Shown: piece after piece, positions 48,886 to 57,346 of the stretch | Layout: each line of letters opens with the position of its first letter | How positions within the stretch are numbered: the first letter of the stretch is position 1 | Source of the DNA: Ectobacillus panaciterrae DSM 19096 | Lineage (GTDB): Bacteria > Bacillota > Bacilli > Bacillales > Bacillaceae_G | DNA length: 64,000 nucleotides | Assembly (NCBI RefSeq): GCF_000430785.1 | Contig: NZ_AUMR01000013.1 | Span: forward strand, 1-64,000 | Reading direction: 5' to 3' | Translations under genes and position numbers: made by a program | Notes under the pieces: generated by a model | Seen by the model: the letters and a program-made list of their open reading frames with translations, nothing else | What the model was told of the DNA's origin: nothing | The model's database searches: none

Positions 48886-49455
48886 ATGAATTCTTTTGAC
48901 AAAGAACGTCTCATTACAAAAGAAGAACTTATTCAATTAGGGCTTCAATATCTGCAGGGAGTCGGTATTTCATATATCTGTAATGTGTGTATTTCAAATG
49001 GCGGTTCCTGTTGTATGCATTGCAGCGATTTAGAAGACGGAAAAGGCTGTCAACAAAGAAATACTAGCTGTACTGCTTGGTTATGTGGGTTTCTGAAGTT
49101 TATCTTCTATGAAGCAGGATTACTCGAGGAATGGGAGCAATTTTGGGAGCAAGTACCGGGTAGAGCCTTTAGAACGGATTATACCCCTTCTGTTGTTCCT
49201 ATACAAAAAGGGATACAAATTCCCAATATCCAGTTTTTAGGTCGAGCTTTTGCAAAAGATTTAGCTTGTTTGACTAAGAAACATAATAATTGGGATTATA
49301 TCATTACATTAAACAACGAATTAGATCGATATGTGACAAGGCTTTCTATATATAATGACTTTGAAACTTTAGAAGAAGCTAAGACAGAACTTGAGAAATT
49401 AACATGGGGTTTTTATTCTTTTCGGTTAGCTCTGCAAGATTATAGAAGTCGTTAA
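48886..49455 (+). CDS. Cys-rich hypothetical protein (189 aa)
   Basis: Family not recognised. An N-terminal half with ten Cys residues packed into about 50 positions: SYICNVCISNGGSCCMHCSD, then GKGCQQRNTSCTAWLCGFLK. The pairs CxxC, CCxxC and later singles could hold metal or an Fe-S cluster. The C-terminal half is helical without Cys (about 100-189, one exception near 130). Lies after sulP-arsR in the same direction; an 85-bp gap before it. No membrane segment. Possibly works with the anion imported by SulP; this is inference. Confidence 0.7.
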   Translation: MNSFDKERLITKEELIQLGLQYLQGVGISYICNVCISNGGSCCMHCSDLEDGKGCQQRNTSCTAWLCGFLKFIFYEAGLLEEWEQFWEQVPGRAFRTDYTPSVVPIQKGIQIPNIQFLGRAFAKDLACLTKKHNNWDYIITLNNELDRYVTRLSIYNDFETLEEAKTELEKLTWGFYSFRLALQDYRSR

Positions 49456-49557
49456 TGTACTTTCATGACATGTTGAAGTATGAGGATATCATGATATTGA
49501 TTGCAAAATTGATGGTATTGGAGCTATGCAATTAAAATCTGAATTTGTTAAAAAGGT

Positions 49558-49794
49558 TTAAATGGGGTTAGGGTTAGTTTGGTTAACAGAATGGTTTTTC
49601 TGATTTTGGATAGACTGATCCCGTAAATCAATCTGTTCTTTTTTGATCATATGCATGGCTTCTACTCCCGAAAGAATGGATGTAGCTGTTTCAAAAGACT
49701 TGAACCCTAACAAATGAAGTTTATAAACTACTAACAATTCGTTCCGCTGCCTGACGGGCTCCAGAAACATTACGAGCAATGGGTCCCATTTCAA
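49558..49794 (-). pseudogene. IS6-like transposase remnant (C-terminus)
   Basis: The open frame contains LLGFKSFETATSILSGVEAM followed by HMIKKEQ, resembling the C-terminal end of IS6-family transposases. The DDE catalytic region is absent and the first ~25 residues of the frame do not fit, suggesting a truncation or frameshift. The rest of the gap to 49955 has only an inverted repeat (CAGGCTGTTGAT/ATCAACAGCCTG, 49882-49912). Confidence 0.55.
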
Positions 49795-49955
49795 ACTCTG
49801 CTAACGCGCTTTACTACAGATAACGCTGATTATGTTAAGTAAACATCAGCTAAAAAAGAGAATAAATCTCAAGGTTTATTCAGGCTGTTGATGAAATATC
49901 AACAGCCTGAATCTATATTTTTTCGTAAAATATAGATTTTGCCCTTGTCCCTAAA

Positions 49956-50735
49956 TCAATCCCAAATTGTCTCTTTTACTGCCACGACTCTAATTCGTTT
50001 ATAATCAGCTACCCACTGATTGTCTTGATACAGATAAGGGCGTACCTTTTCTTTTATTTTTTTATATAAAATGATTTGATCTTCTTTTGTGAATTCAGGG
50101 AAAAAGTCGTCTGCAAAGCTGTCTAACCAATGATTTAATCCTTTGTCTCCATCTATTAATGGAGTAGGCCGATTATAGTGCTGAGCCAATGAAACCTTAA
50201 ATCCATAACTTTCAAGTAGTGTGCTATACTCGCCAATGCTCGGAAAATACCATGGATTTCTGTTGGATGAATCAATTCTATATTCCTCTAATAGGATATC
50301 CGTTATTCCCTTAATAATAGTTTGAACATTTCCCTTTCCTCCAAATTCAGCTACGAAGCGTCCTCCAGATTTTAAAGCAAGATGAACAGATTCAATGACT
50401 TTTGGGGCTTGTTTCATCCAATGAAGAGCTGCGTTAGAGAAGATGGCATCATATTTTTCCTGTGTTCTAAAGTTTTCACCATTTCCAACCATAAAGGTTA
50501 ACTGAGGATATTTTGCACATGCTTTTTCAATCATTTGATCAGAGAAATCCATTCCTATCACAGCAGCACCTGATTTTGAAATTTCATAGGCCAAATCCCC
50601 AGTTCCACAGCCTAAATCTAAAATTCGCTCTCCTGGCTGCGGCTGAAGAAGCTCCACTAATCCTTTCCCAAAAAGAGATACAAAACTTAACTTATTATCA
50701 TATAAATCAGCATTCCATACATTTTGAGAACTCAT
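49956..50735 (-). CDS. Class I SAM-dependent methyltransferase
   Basis: 259 residues. SAM motif I ILDLGCGTGDLAYEIS near residue 38, acidic loop VIGMDFSDQMIEKA near 60, motif IV FSNAALHWMK near 98. Trans-aconitate methyltransferase/UbiE-like group. GGAGG eight bases before the ATG. Substrate unknown. It stands alone near IS and gene debris. Confidence 0.87.
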   Translation of the reverse strand: MSSQNVWNADLYDNKLSFVSLFGKGLVELLQPQPGERILDLGCGTGDLAYEISKSGAAVIGMDFSDQMIEKACAKYPQLTFMVGNGENFRTQEKYDAIFSNAALHWMKQAPKVIESVHLALKSGGRFVAEFGGKGNVQTIIKGITDILLEEYRIDSSNRNPWYFPSIGEYSTLLESYGFKVSLAQHYNRPTPLIDGDKGLNHWLDSFADDFFPEFTKEDQIILYKKIKEKVRPYLYQDNQWVADYKRIRVVAVKETIWD

Positions 50736-50865
50736 AGATACTTCCTCCCTTGAAATGTAAATTCAGATTATATCTGAATGATTTAATCATAATATACCGA
50801 TTCTTATTCGTCTAAGATATATAATCTATTATGTTGATAGTTACAGGCTATAAGGGGGGATTATT

Positions 50866-50913
50866 ATGGAAATGAGGTTATTCGAGTATGTGTTAGAAGT
50901 ATACCGAAAGCAA
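50866..50913 (+). pseudogene. Truncated N-terminus of a LysR-type regulator (tentative)
   Basis: GGGGGATTATT then ATG, and the first 16 codons read MEMRLFEYVLEVYRKQ, like the start of LysR-family HTH domains; homology then stops at the border of the duplicated terminator segment (50908). The fragment is divergent from the methyltransferase gene, a typical LysR arrangement. Sixteen residues are thin evidence. Confidence 0.35.
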
Positions 50914-50932
50914 AGGCTTGATGCCTTTGCTT

Positions 50933-51439
50933 TTAAAAGCGCTGTTCTGCCTCCAGTAAAAGCGCATCGCCATAAATGGTCTGTTCTCCATCCGAGGTGA
51001 GCAAGGTACAGCTTCTTACGGCAAACGTTTCTCCTTCTGCACTTAGCTCATACTCCAATAAGATGCCGCTGTCTAACAGCTCTCCATTTGCATATGCATG
51101 TACATATTCACCTTGTGCCGCTTTCAATTTTTCCTCATGCAAAAAACGGCTCCATTCATTCCAGTTTGTCACAATATAAGCAGGCGTTCCATCTTTCAAA
51201 TAGCCCAGCAAGCAGCCTTTATCGAAGATACGTCCGTTCACCTGCTTAGCAAGCAGAATTAAAAAACGGTGAATAGATGCGTATTGTTCGTAGGAAAGTT
51301 TTTCAGAGAATGAAATGATGATCTCTTTTGATTGTTCGTGCATGTCCGTTTCAACTAGCTTAGAGAGAGCGGGGGTCAAAATGTTTTTCAACATTGTCAC
51401 AGGGTTTACATTTCGGTAAGAAACTCGTACTTTCAGCAT
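50933..51439 (-). CDS. Conserved hypothetical protein (168 aa)
   Basis: Not recognised. 168 residues, ATG with AAGGAGG eight bases upstream. An N-terminal half (KVRVSYRNVNPVTMLKNILT) with mixed helix and strand is followed by a beta-rich C-terminus (SGILLEYELSAEGETFAVRS). No signal or membrane helix. A decayed partial copy lies at 37585-37831, so this is the intact parent of a duplication. It is divergent from narK; the Fnr boxes lie between the two. Confidence 0.75.
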   Translation of the reverse strand: MLKVRVSYRNVNPVTMLKNILTPALSKLVETDMHEQSKEIIISFSEKLSYEQYASIHRFLILLAKQVNGRIFDKGCLLGYLKDGTPAYIVTNWNEWSRFLHEEKLKAAQGEYVHAYANGELLDSGILLEYELSAEGETFAVRSCTLLTSDGEQTIYGDALLLEAEQRF

Positions 51440-51496
51440 TATGAAATCCTCCTTCTGTTTGACGTTATAAGTATGGCATACAGGTGATGAAGATTC

Positions 51497-51569
51497 TGTG
51501 AACACAGTCACAAAAAAGCAAAGAAATGTGATTTATTTCACATTTCTTTTTGTGCTGCTTTTATATGAT
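51497..51569 (+). promoter_or_regulatory. narK promoter with two Fnr boxes
   Basis: Box 1 TGTGAACACAGTCACA (51497-51512); box 2 TGTGATTTATTTCACA (51527-51542), the latter inside a 30-bp perfect palindrome (51520-51549). Centres 30 bp apart. -10 TATGAT at 51564-51569. Box 2 is centred 29.5 bp before the -10, that is about -41.5, the class II position, and box 1 near -71.5. Confidence 0.88.
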
Positions 51570-51621
51570 GAAAGTGTAAAGAGCGCGTTCGAAATTGTAA
51601 AGTGCAGAGAGGAGAATGGAT

Positions 51622-52959
51622 ATGGTGACTGTTGTAAAACCCGCAGCAGGTCAGCAAATGGATAAAAAGAAGGGGCGAATCGGTTCCGATTGGAATCCTG
51701 AAAACCCAGCCTTTTGGGAGACAGAAGGAAAATATCACGCAAGACGCAATCTATGGATTTCTGTTCCGTCTCTTATGTTGGCTTTTATCGTCTGGCAAAT
51801 TTGGTCTGTTGTGGCAGTACGATTAAATGACATCGGCTTTTCATTTTCACAAGAGCAATTATTTACATTAGCAGCGATTCCTGGGCTTGTCGGCGCGACC
51901 TTGCGCTTTGGCTATACATTTGGCGTCGGAGCAATTGGAGGACGAAATTGGACAGTGCTATCTACTGCGGTACTTGCGATACCGGCCGTCGGAATCGGGA
52001 TAGCAGTGCAAAATCCTGATACGCCGTATTCTGTTATGCTCCTGCTTGCGGCACTTTGCGGACTTGGCGGAGGAAACTTCTCATCTTCTGTAGCGAACAT
52101 CAGTTTTTTCTTCCCGAAAAAAGAAAAAGGAACCGCGCTTGGTATCAATGGCGGTTTAGGAAATATGGGTGTTTCTATTGTACAGTTCGTAACACCGCTT
52201 ATTATTACAACGGGAACATTTGCGGCAATCGGCGGAGATGGACATGTGTTGGCAAGTGGTCAGCAGCTATGGCTGCAAAACGCGGCATTCATTTGGGTGA
52301 TTCCTATTCTTATCTTAACTGTCGTCGCATTTTTCTGGATGGATAACATTCCAAATGCCAAGCAATCGGTATCTGAGCAATTTATCATCGTAAAACGTAA
52401 GCACACCTGGATTATGACTTGGCTGTATGTTGCAACGTTCGGTTCTTTTATCGGCTATTCTGCGGCATTTCCATTATTATTAAAGGCACAGTTTCCGAAT
52501 TATGTAGCGCTTGCATTCTTAGGGGCTTTCGTGGCTGCCGCGTTCCGTCCGATCGGCGGATGGATTTCCGATAAGTTTGGAGGCGCCCGTGTAACAGCTG
52601 CGGCACTGATCGTTATGGCAGTTGGCGCAGGCGCTGTCATCATCTTCTTGCAGCATAAAAACTTTACCGGCTTCTTGGTTTCTTTCCTGGTATTATTCAT
52701 GACGGCAGGTATCGGTTCAGGCTCTACCTTCCAAATGATTCCGAATATCTTCCCTGTTAAGGAAGCGGCATCGGTTCTCGGATTTACTGCAGCCTTTGCT
52801 GCATATGGTTCTTTCTTTATTCCAAAGCTGTTCGGCTGGTCTGTGAATACAACAGGAACGCCAGCAACAGCATTCTATTACTTTATCGGATTCTATATCG
52901 TGTCCTTCCTGTTGAATTGGTATTATTATCAACGTAAGAACGCAGAGGTGAAGTGTTAA
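51622..52959 (+). CDS. narK: Nitrate/nitrite transporter, NarK family
   Basis: 445-residue MFS protein with about 12 helices. Nitrate signature-type glycine-rich segments LLAALCGLGGGNFSSSVANI (near residue 140) and FMTAGIGSGSTFQMIPNIFP (near 362). Conserved Arg residues lie in TLRFGYTFG and AFRPIGGWISD. Of two ATGs the second (51622) has AGAGGAG at seven bases. Fnr boxes upstream. moaA follows after 27 bp. Import of nitrate and export of nitrite are both possible for this family. Confidence 0.92.
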   Translation: MVTVVKPAAGQQMDKKKGRIGSDWNPENPAFWETEGKYHARRNLWISVPSLMLAFIVWQIWSVVAVRLNDIGFSFSQEQLFTLAAIPGLVGATLRFGYTFGVGAIGGRNWTVLSTAVLAIPAVGIGIAVQNPDTPYSVMLLLAALCGLGGGNFSSSVANISFFFPKKEKGTALGINGGLGNMGVSIVQFVTPLIITTGTFAAIGGDGHVLASGQQLWLQNAAFIWVIPILILTVVAFFWMDNIPNAKQSVSEQFIIVKRKHTWIMTWLYVATFGSFIGYSAAFPLLLKAQFPNYVALAFLGAFVAAAFRPIGGWISDKFGGARVTAAALIVMAVGAGAVIIFLQHKNFTGFLVSFLVLFMTAGIGSGSTFQMIPNIFPVKEAASVLGFTAAFAAYGSFFIPKLFGWSVNTTGTPATAFYYFIGFYIVSFLLNWYYYQRKNAEVKC

Positions 52960-52986
52960 TATGAAGCATAGAAAGGAGCGCGCAGC

Positions 52987-54006
52987 ATGAGGGAAACAAA
53001 ACTGCGGGATATACACAGCCGCCCGCTTCGGGATTTGCGCATTTCCGTAACGGATCGCTGCAATTTTCGCTGTATTTACTGTATGCCGAACGATGAATTC
53101 AGAACGCAGCCCTGTTTTATGCCGCGAGAAGAATTGCTTACCTTTGAGGAAATCGTTCGTTTGGCGAAACTGTTTGTTGCTCTTGGCGTGGAGAAAATTC
53201 GTCTGACAGGCGGGGAGCCGCTTCTTCGCAAGGACTTGCCTTTGTTAATTTCCATGCTTTCGCAAATCGGAGTACCGGATATTTCGCTTACAACAAACGG
53301 GCTTCTTTTAAAGAAGTTCGCGCCTGCTTTAAAGCAAGCTGGAGTCGGTCGCGTGAATGTCAGTCTCGATGCATTGGACAATGAAATTTTCATGAAAATG
53401 AACGGGGTGGGCATCCAGGCGGAAACGATTATTGAGGGTATGGAAGCAGCGAGGGCGAACGGCATAGAAGTGAAGGTGAATATGGTCGTGAAAAAAGGCG
53501 TCAATGAATCGCAAATTCTTCCGATGGCGCGCTTCTTTAAAGAAAAAGGCATTATGCTTCGATATATTGAGTTTATGGATGCAGGCTCCAAAAATAACTG
53601 GAAGCTCGATGAAGTGGTTGCAAGCAAGGAGATTCATGACATGATTCATGAAGAAACACCGCTTGAGCCGCTGAATCCGCATTATCTTGGAGAAGTGGCG
53701 GAGCGTTATCAATATGTTGGAACAAACAAAGAGATAGGCTTCATTTCCTCCGTTTCCGCTGCATTTTGTTCCTCCTGTACGAGAGCACGGCTTTCGGCCG
53801 ATGGACATTTTTATACTTGTTTATTTGCGGAAAAGGGAGCTTCATTAAAAGAACTCATTCGTTCTGAGGCATCCGATGAAGAGATACTCATATATTTACA
53901 GCAAGCGTGGGAAAAGAGGGACGATCGTTATTCCGAAGAGCGTTCTTCTTATTATGAGAAGGGCAAAGAAAGAAAAAGAATTGAAATGTCTTATATAGGC
54001 GGATAG
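52987..54006 (+). CDS. moaA: GTP 3',8-cyclase
   Basis: Radical-SAM enzyme that starts molybdopterin synthesis from GTP. 339 residues; first cluster Cys25, Cys29, Cys32 (RCNFRCIYC), second, GTP-binding cluster from FCSSCTRARLSADGHFYTC near residues 258-276. AAAGGAG precedes the ATG. Same transcript as narK. Together with moaC makes cPMP. Confidence 0.95.
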   Translation: MRETKLRDIHSRPLRDLRISVTDRCNFRCIYCMPNDEFRTQPCFMPREELLTFEEIVRLAKLFVALGVEKIRLTGGEPLLRKDLPLLISMLSQIGVPDISLTTNGLLLKKFAPALKQAGVGRVNVSLDALDNEIFMKMNGVGIQAETIIEGMEAARANGIEVKVNMVVKKGVNESQILPMARFFKEKGIMLRYIEFMDAGSKNNWKLDEVVASKEIHDMIHEETPLEPLNPHYLGEVAERYQYVGTNKEIGFISSVSAAFCSSCTRARLSADGHFYTCLFAEKGASLKELIRSEASDEEILIYLQQAWEKRDDRYSEERSSYYEKGKERKRIEMSYIGG

Positions 54007-54009
54007 ATG

Positions 54010-54052
54010 TAAAAGGGCTGGTTCATGTGCGGATCGGCTCTTTTTATTTCAT
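54010..54052 (+). terminator. Terminator after moaA
   Basis: AAAGGGCTGGTTC pairs with GGATCGGCTCTTT using four G-U pairs, followed by a T-run. Confidence 0.75.
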
Positions 54053-54072
54053 CAAGCGAAAAATGAAAGATC

Positions 54073-54144
54073 CGTGACAAATATCACATTTGGGGCGGTA
54101 GTGTGATGAACATCACACTTTTTTGTGCTTCAGTTCGTTATAGT
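54073..54144 (+). promoter_or_regulatory. moaEDC-moeB-fnr promoter with two Fnr boxes
   Basis: Box 1 CGTGACAAATATCACA (54073-54088, one mismatch); box 2 TGTGATGAACATCACA (54102-54117), within AGTGTGAT-GAAC-ATCACACT. -10 TATAGT at 54139-54144. Box 2 is centred 29.5 bp before the -10, again about -41.5. A leader of about 150 nt follows, in which 54256-54288 is a 10-codon frame after GAAGGAG. Confidence 0.87.
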
Positions 54145-54301
54145 GAGAGTAATAATATGAAGCTGTTATCAGGCTCAGGAGAGAATGTGCGAATTAGCGC
54201 ATTTGTATCGTATTCTTGCAAGTGATGTTGTTATAATAGAAGGAGTACAAATCTTATGAAAATTGTGCGGGTCCGCAGGAATAGGTAAGGAGGAAATTTG
54301 C

Positions 54302-54751
54302 ATGTATGATATCGTAACATCGCCCATTTCAATTGGAGCAGTAACTGAGCATGTTATGCATCGAAACGCGGGAGCGGTTGTCACATTTATTGGTACAGTG
54401 CGCGAATTAACAAACGAAAAATGTACGCTTTATTTGGAGTATGAGGCATACGTACCGATGGCAAAGAAAAAGTTAAAGCAAATCGGGGATGAAATTCAAG
54501 AGAATTGGCCGGGAACGAGATCAGCTATTGTGCACCGCGTCGGGCGTCTGGAAATTGGAGATGCGGCGGTTGTGATTGCCGTATCGTCTCCTCATCGGAA
54601 TGATGCATATGAAGCGAATCGTCACGTGATTGAGCGTATCAAGGAGCTTGTGCCGATTTGGAAGAAAGAGCATTGGGAAGATGGAGAGCTGTGGATCGGC
54701 AATCAGCAGGGAACGATCTCTTATGAAAACGGCAAGCCGGAGGTAGAATGA
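54302..54751 (+). CDS. moaE: Molybdopterin synthase catalytic subunit
   Basis: 149 residues; transfers sulfur from MoaD to cPMP. Motifs GAVVTFIGTVRE near residue 28, HRVGRLEIGDAAVVIAVSS near 85 and the catalytic KKEHWEDGELW near 128. The ATG at 54302 has AAGGAGG eight bases upstream; a longer frame from 54263 is not needed. ATGATG overlap with moaD. Confidence 0.94.
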   Translation: MYDIVTSPISIGAVTEHVMHRNAGAVVTFIGTVRELTNEKCTLYLEYEAYVPMAKKKLKQIGDEIQENWPGTRSAIVHRVGRLEIGDAAVVIAVSSPHRNDAYEANRHVIERIKELVPIWKKEHWEDGELWIGNQQGTISYENGKPEVE

Positions 54752-54984
54752 TGATTACAGTGTTATTGTTTGCGCATTTACAAGAACAAATTGGAGAGCG
54801 GGAATTGAAGCTTGCTGTGCCAGCGATGACAGTTGCGGAATTTAAGAGCATGATGGAAGCGGAATACGGTCTATCTGATGCAGGAACCATTATGATTGCA
54901 GTGAATGAAGAATTTGCGAACGACCATGATATGATAAACGATGGAGATACAGTTGCATGTATTCCTCCTGTAAGCGGCGGTTAA
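54751..54984 (+). CDS. moaD: Molybdopterin synthase sulfur-carrier subunit
   Basis: 77-residue beta-grasp (ubiquitin-like) protein ending in PPVSGG; the terminal Gly-Gly is adenylated by MoeB and thiocarboxylated. I take the second ATG (54751), with GGAGG seven bases upstream. Overlaps moaE by one base. Confidence 0.94.
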   Translation: MITVLLFAHLQEQIGERELKLAVPAMTVAEFKSMMEAEYGLSDAGTIMIAVNEEFANDHDMINDGDTVACIPPVSGG

Positions 54985-55000
54985 GAAAGGAAGATAGGCA

Positions 55001-55489
55001 ATGAGTGAATTTACACATTTTAACGAACATGGAAAAGCACGCATGGTGGACATTTCTGAAAAAAATGAAACGGCACGGACGGCGCGGGCTGCTTCGAGTG
55101 TCATCGTTTCACAGGCTGTATATGAAAAAATGACAAAAGGCGAAGTGAAAAAAGGAGATGTATTGTCAGTTGCGCAAGTAGCAGGAATTATGGCGGCGAA
55201 AAAAACATCAGATATCATTCCTATGTGCCATCCTCTTGCATTAACAGGCGTTGATTTTTCTTTCCGCTGGGAGCCTAAAGAAGAAGAGTACGAACTGATG
55301 ATTGAATCCTTTGTGAAAACGAAAGGAAGCACAGGGGTAGAGATGGAAGCTTTAACTGCAGTTTCTGTATGCGCGCTGACAATTTATGATATGTGCAAAG
55401 CAATCGATAAAAGCATTACCATTGGTCCGACTTATCTCATAACAAAGACAGGCGGCAAAAGCGGTGATTATAAACGGGCAGAGGCGTGA
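55001..55489 (+). CDS. moaC: Cyclic pyranopterin monophosphate synthase
   Basis: 162 residues; acts after MoaA. Signature [19 protein letters not shown] near residue 70 and [20 protein letters not shown] near 110. GAAAGGAAGA precedes the ATG. Placed between moaD and moeB. Confidence 0.95.
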   Translation: MSEFTHFNEHGKARMVDISEKNETARTARAASSVIVSQAVYEKMTKGEVKKGDVLSVAQVAGIMAAKKTSDIIPMCHPLALTGVDFSFRWEPKEEEYELMIESFVKTKGSTGVEMEALTAVSVCALTIYDMCKAIDKSITIGPTYLITKTGGKSGDYKRAEA

Positions 55490-55494
55490 AAGAT

Positions 55495-56505
55495 ATGGAA
55501 CGATACTCGCGGCAAATATTATTTCAGCCAATAGGAGAACAGGGGCAAGCAGAACTGCAGAATAAGCATGTTCTTATTGTTGGAGCAGGCGCGTTAGGCT
55601 GCGGCAATGCGGAAGTACTTACGCGGGCAGGTGTCGGGAGAATTACAATTATAGATCGTGATTATGTAGATTGGAGCAATCTCCAGCGTCAGCAGCTGTA
55701 CACCGAAAAAGATGCGGCAGAGGGGATGCCTAAAGCAATTGCTGCTCAGGAGAGACTTAGAAGCATTAACAGTGATGTCGAGATTAAGGGCTATGTAATG
55801 GATTTGAATGCCGAACAGCTAGAGAAATTCTGTTCCGGCGGCATAGATGTGATAATAGACAGCACAGACAACTTTGAAACGCGCCTTCTTATTAATGATG
55901 CATCGCAAAAATACAGTATCCCTTGGGTATTTGGATCGTGCACAGGCAGCTACGGTCTTTCTATGGCCATTATACCAGGGAAAACGCCTTGTTTTCGCTG
56001 TTTGCTGCCAAAGCTGCCGGCATATAGTTTAACATGTGATACTGTAGGCGTCATTGGCCCTGCCATTACCATGACGATATCCTATCAAACGGCGGAAGCG
56101 CTGAAGCTGCTGACCGGAAATGAAAAAGCAGTTCGTCATTCTTTAGTTATATTTGACGTTTGGAATAACGATCATATGTTTTTGCGCACGGGCAAGATGA
56201 AGAATGAGGCGTGCCCGTCTTGCGGAGACATGCGTGCATATCCAGCTCTGTATGAAGAGGGCCAAAAGGCCGCGGTGTTATGCGGCAGAGATACGGTACA
56301 GCTTCGTCAATCCCATGCTTTTGACTTTGAGGAATTAAAGCAGCATATGGAGCGCATCAATCAGCCGATTCAAATGAATCCATATCTCGCCATTACACAA
56401 TTAGAAGAGCATCGGGTTGTGCTTTTCCGAGACGGACGCGTACTTGTTCATGGAACAAAGGATAGTGTCAAGGCTCGATCTCTATATCAAAAATACTTCG
56501 GGTAG
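55495..56505 (+). CDS. moeB: MoeB/ThiF-type adenylyltransferase
   Basis: 336 residues. The nucleotide loop is VLIVGAGALGCGNAEVLTRA near residue 27, the Arg/Asp set DRDYVDWSNLQRQQLY near 55, and the zinc pairs CFRC and CPSC. It activates the MoaD C-terminus. I choose the ATG at 55495 (GAGG 10 bases upstream) over a GTG at 55486 overlapping the moaC stop. The C-terminus (about 250-336) lacks a rhodanese Cys. ThiF remains an alternative, but the context favours MoeB. Confidence 0.9.
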   Translation: MERYSRQILFQPIGEQGQAELQNKHVLIVGAGALGCGNAEVLTRAGVGRITIIDRDYVDWSNLQRQQLYTEKDAAEGMPKAIAAQERLRSINSDVEIKGYVMDLNAEQLEKFCSGGIDVIIDSTDNFETRLLINDASQKYSIPWVFGSCTGSYGLSMAIIPGKTPCFRCLLPKLPAYSLTCDTVGVIGPAITMTISYQTAEALKLLTGNEKAVRHSLVIFDVWNNDHMFLRTGKMKNEACPSCGDMRAYPALYEEGQKAAVLCGRDTVQLRQSHAFDFEELKQHMERINQPIQMNPYLAITQLEEHRVVLFRDGRVLVHGTKDSVKARSLYQKYFG

Positions 56506-56521
56506 CAAGGGGGGGAACGAG

Positions 56522-57211
56522 ATGCCAAATGTTTTAAGTGCTGAAAGTGTGGAGCACATTGCTAAGCTAGCCTATCAAACGGTCAAGGTGAAAAAAGGAA
56601 CGTATTTGTTCCAGGAAGGACAGGATGGGGATAGATTTTTCGTTGTACTGAAAGGGAAATTTCAAATCAACAAGCTGTCCGGAGACGGAAAGCAGCTTTG
56701 TCTTAGACTATGCGGCGCCCATTCGATTATGGGAGAGTTGATGGTCTTCTCAGATAATGGAAAATACTTATTCAGCGCTTTGGCACTCGAAGACAGCGAA
56801 GTGCTCGTTATCAAAAATGAAGCGATTGAACGAGAAGTGACAGCAAATCCGAAATTTGCAGTAGAGTTTATGAAGGTGCTGACAGAGCATATCCGCAAGC
56901 AGCATACGAAATTTCGAGATCTCGTCCTGTACGGAAAAAAGGGTGCGCTATACTCCACTTTGATTCGCATGTCCAATAGCTACGGGGTGAAAACAGAAGC
57001 CGGTATCTTGTTAAATGCACAAGTGACAAACCAAGATTTGGCGAATTTCAGCTCTACGACACGAGAGAGTGTCAATCGCGCTTTAAACGATTTAAAACAG
57101 ATGGGCATTCTTTCATTTCAAGGCCGGAAAATCATGATCCATGATTTAGATTACTTGAAAAGTGCAATCAATTGTGAAAATTGCCCTGTGTCCTACTGTA
57201 ATATCGAGTAA
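56522..57211 (+). CDS. fnr: Anaerobic regulator Fnr (C-terminal Fe-S type)
   Basis: 229 residues, CRP/FNR fold: cyclic-nucleotide-type beta barrel (15-110), dimer helix and HTH with SSTTRESVNRALNDLKQMG (177-195). The RE-xx-R pattern of the recognition helix is that of proteins reading TGTGA. At the C-terminus Cys218, Cys221 and Cys226 (CENCPVSYC) have the C-x2-C-x4-C spacing of the B. subtilis Fnr oxygen-sensing [4Fe-4S] cluster; Asp133 (KFRDLVLYG) could be the fourth ligand. GGGGGGAACGAG precedes the ATG. Being last in an operon with an Fnr box suggests autoregulation. Confidence 0.93.
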   Translation: MPNVLSAESVEHIAKLAYQTVKVKKGTYLFQEGQDGDRFFVVLKGKFQINKLSGDGKQLCLRLCGAHSIMGELMVFSDNGKYLFSALALEDSEVLVIKNEAIEREVTANPKFAVEFMKVLTEHIRKQHTKFRDLVLYGKKGALYSTLIRMSNSYGVKTEAGILLNAQVTNQDLANFSSTTRESVNRALNDLKQMGILSFQGRKIMIHDLDYLKSAINCENCPVSYCNIE

Positions 57212-57238
57212 GCAGCTATCATGCGATAGCTGTTTTTT
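57212..57238 (+). terminator. fnr terminator
   Basis: CAGCTATC-ATGC-GATAGCTG then TTTTTT. Confidence 0.9.
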
Positions 57239-57242
57239 GCAG

Positions 57243-57330
57243 TTGGCGGGATTATTACTCAAACTGGTCGAATTATTGTTATAGTTGGCCGGATTATCCT
57301 CTAAATTGGCCGAATTATTTCTCGTCCAAG
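57243..57330. repeat. Four 21-bp tandem repeats
   Basis: Four imperfect units of the pattern TTGGCCGGATTATT-N7 (for example GTTGGCGGGATTATTACTC, TTGGCCGGATTATCCTCTAA, TTGGCCGAATTATTTCTCG). Intergenic; on the minus strand they would read as an Asn-rich 7-residue repeat within an open frame (57146-57409) that lacks a ribosome site. Confidence 0.7.
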
Positions 57331-57346
57331 CTGCTTCTATCTTCCC

